Source: JAFARZ01 sp036490795
GTDB taxonomy: Bacteria; Actinomycetota; Actinomycetes; Streptosporangiales; Streptosporangiaceae
Reading direction: 5' to 3'
Assembly: GCA_036490795.1 (NCBI GenBank)
Contig: DASXDG010000466.1
Location: forward strand, 1-12,019
DNA length: 12,019 nucleotides
Position numbers and translations under genes: made by a program. The notes under the pieces were generated by a model that was not told where the DNA came from, ran no database searches, and worked only from the letters and a program-made list of their open reading frames with translations. Shown piece after piece: positions 11,359 through 12,019 of the stretch (its first letter is position 1; each line of letters starts with the position of its first letter).

Positions 11359-11964
11359 ATGGCATACATCACCCTCAACTCCGACCTGCCGGGCATCTCC
11401 GGCCTGTTCCGGTTCCGGCCGGAAACCGCCGCACCGATGGAAGAACTCGCTGAGGTCCTGCTCCGCGGGCCGAACAGCCTGACCAGGGGCGAGCGAGAGC
11501 TCATCGCCGCGTACGTATCGTCGCTGAACCAGTGCCGCTTCTGCTCGTCGTCCCACGCGGCCTTCGCGGCGGCACAGCTTCCAGGCGGGATGACACAGGT
11601 GCGGCAGGCCTTCGGCGGCGTCGGCGTCGGCATCGCTGTCGGTGTCGACGACGGTCCCGATTCTGGTTCCGGTTCCGGTTCCGATTCCGGTTCCGTTGAC
11701 GAGCCCGTGTCGCCCAAGATCAGGGCCTTGCTGGACATCGCCGGCGCGGTCCAGCGAGGTGGCCTCAACGTCACCAGCCAGCTGGTGGACGCGGCCCGCG
11801 AAGCCGGGGCGACCGATGTGGAGATCCACGACAGCGTGCTGATAGCCGCCGCGTTCTGCATGATGAACCGGTACGTCGACGGGCTAGCGACGTTCGCCCC
11901 CGACGACCCGGACATGTACGCCGCCAGCGCCAAGCACATCGTCGAACACGGGTACCGCTTCTAA
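11359..11964 (+). CDS. AhpD-like carboxymuconolactone decarboxylase (CMD) family protein with repeat insertion
   Basis: The 201-residue protein belongs to the CMD/AhpD-like superfamily (peroxidase-related group). Its catalytic pattern is intact: Glu47, Cys59, Cys62 and His66 in a CxxCxxxH motif (CRFCSSSH), with the same Glu-Cys-Cys-His spacing as Mycobacterium tuberculosis AhpD; the position of AhpD His132 is Phe61. The C-terminal half (IHDSVLIAAAFCMMNRYVDG, 156-175) is typical of the family. Such proteins usually act as thiol-dependent peroxide-reducing or related enzymes in the cytoplasm. Residues 87-114 form an unusual Gly-Val then Ser-Gly-Asp low-complexity stretch, replacing what I recall as a short ordinary linker. 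ATG at 11359 has GGAAGG (11346-11351) 7 nt upstream, better than TTG at 11353. The activity and peroxide substrate are untested. Confidence 0.9.
   Translation: MAYITLNSDLPGISGLFRFRPETAAPMEELAEVLLRGPNSLTRGERELIAAYVSSLNQCRFCSSSHAAFAAAQLPGGMTQVRQAFGGVGVGIAVGVDDGPDSGSGSGSDSGSVDEPVSPKIRALLDIAGAVQRGGLNVTSQLVDAAREAGATDVEIHDSVLIAAAFCMMNRYVDGLATFAPDDPDMYAASAKHIVEHGYRF
11617..11694 (+). repeat. In-frame hexanucleotide repeats inside the AhpD-like gene
   Basis: Two adjacent six-base repeat tracts lie in frame. Five units of about GGCGTC (11617-11646) encode Gly-Val-type pairs. Six units of about GGTTCC (11659-11694), some with GATTCC or GATTCT, encode Ser-Gly/Ser-Asp pairs. The second tract uses GGT, TCC and GAT codons rather than the G/C-ending glycine and aspartate codons common around it. 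Six-base units can change in number without breaking the frame. Confidence 0.8.
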
Positions 11965-11984
11965 GCCGGAGCGGATCACAGGCG

Positions 11985-12019
11985 CGTGCCAGCCCGGCCC
12001 CGAGAACCGGGCGGGCACG
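11985..12019 (+). terminator. Strong hairpin terminator downstream of the AhpD-like gene
   Basis: CGTGCCAGCCCGG (11985-11997) pairs with CCGGGCGGGCACG (12007-12019), 12 of 13 positions, around a 9-nt loop, 20 bp after the stop codon. The stem reaches the last base of the window, so it may be longer and any following U-tract is not visible. Confidence 0.65.

Noticed and set aside
11617..11694. CRISPR or iteron array
   Set aside because: The units are six bases, contiguous and in frame within a coding sequence; there are no spacers.

Overview
The window is high-GC DNA with strong G/C preference at third codon positions, GTG starts and actinobacterial protein families (TIGR03084-type protein, Lhr helicase, WHG-type TetR, AhpD-like CMD protein). 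It looks like a chromosomal segment of an actinomycete (Actinomycetota). No genus can be assigned from the sequence alone. I see no rRNA gene, functional tRNA, IS element, integrase, CRISPR array or phage gene.

Layout: (i) 2-1792 (+) is the 3' part of an acetyl-CoA synthetase gene, truncated by the window edge. It converges on a very large Lhr-type ATP-dependent helicase gene (1874-6025, -). Between them lies a compact hairpin (1803-1850) with a tRNA D-loop-like sequence on its minus strand, probably a bidirectional terminator. (ii) Just upstream of lhr on the same strand is an arginine-rich 40-codon ORF with a good ribosome binding site (6065-6187, -). (iii) A non-coding stretch of about 470 bp (6188-6657) follows. 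It carries the most unusual structure in the window: two interlocking inverted repeats in H-type pseudoknot order, plus a third, competing pairing (6347-6435). (iv) An MHS-family MFS transporter (6658-8031, +) is followed by an atypical SDR protein lacking the catalytic Tyr and Lys (8103-8849, +). (v) A convergent AraC-type regulator with its HTH at the N-terminus (8864-9625, -) is divergent from a TetR regulator (9720-10382, +). A 20-bp palindrome lies between them. (vi) Two further plus-strand genes encode a TIGR03084/DinB-like predicted metal-binding protein (10473-11267) and an AhpD-like carboxymuconolactone decarboxylase family protein (11359-11964). The latter has a hexanucleotide-repeat-encoded insertion. 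A strong hairpin (11985-12019) closes the window.

How the genes may work together: acetyl-CoA synthetase and Lhr are housekeeping functions with no obvious link. The right half (transporter, SDR, two regulators, TIGR03084 protein, CMD/AhpD-like protein) resembles a small accessory metabolic or detoxification neighbourhood under local control. No pathway or substrate can be deduced. Nothing here amounts to a recognisable new multi-gene system. The best candidates for undescribed biology are the interlocking repeats at 6347-6435, the tRNA-like terminator, the small ORF ahead of lhr, and the repeat-expanded AhpD-like protein.
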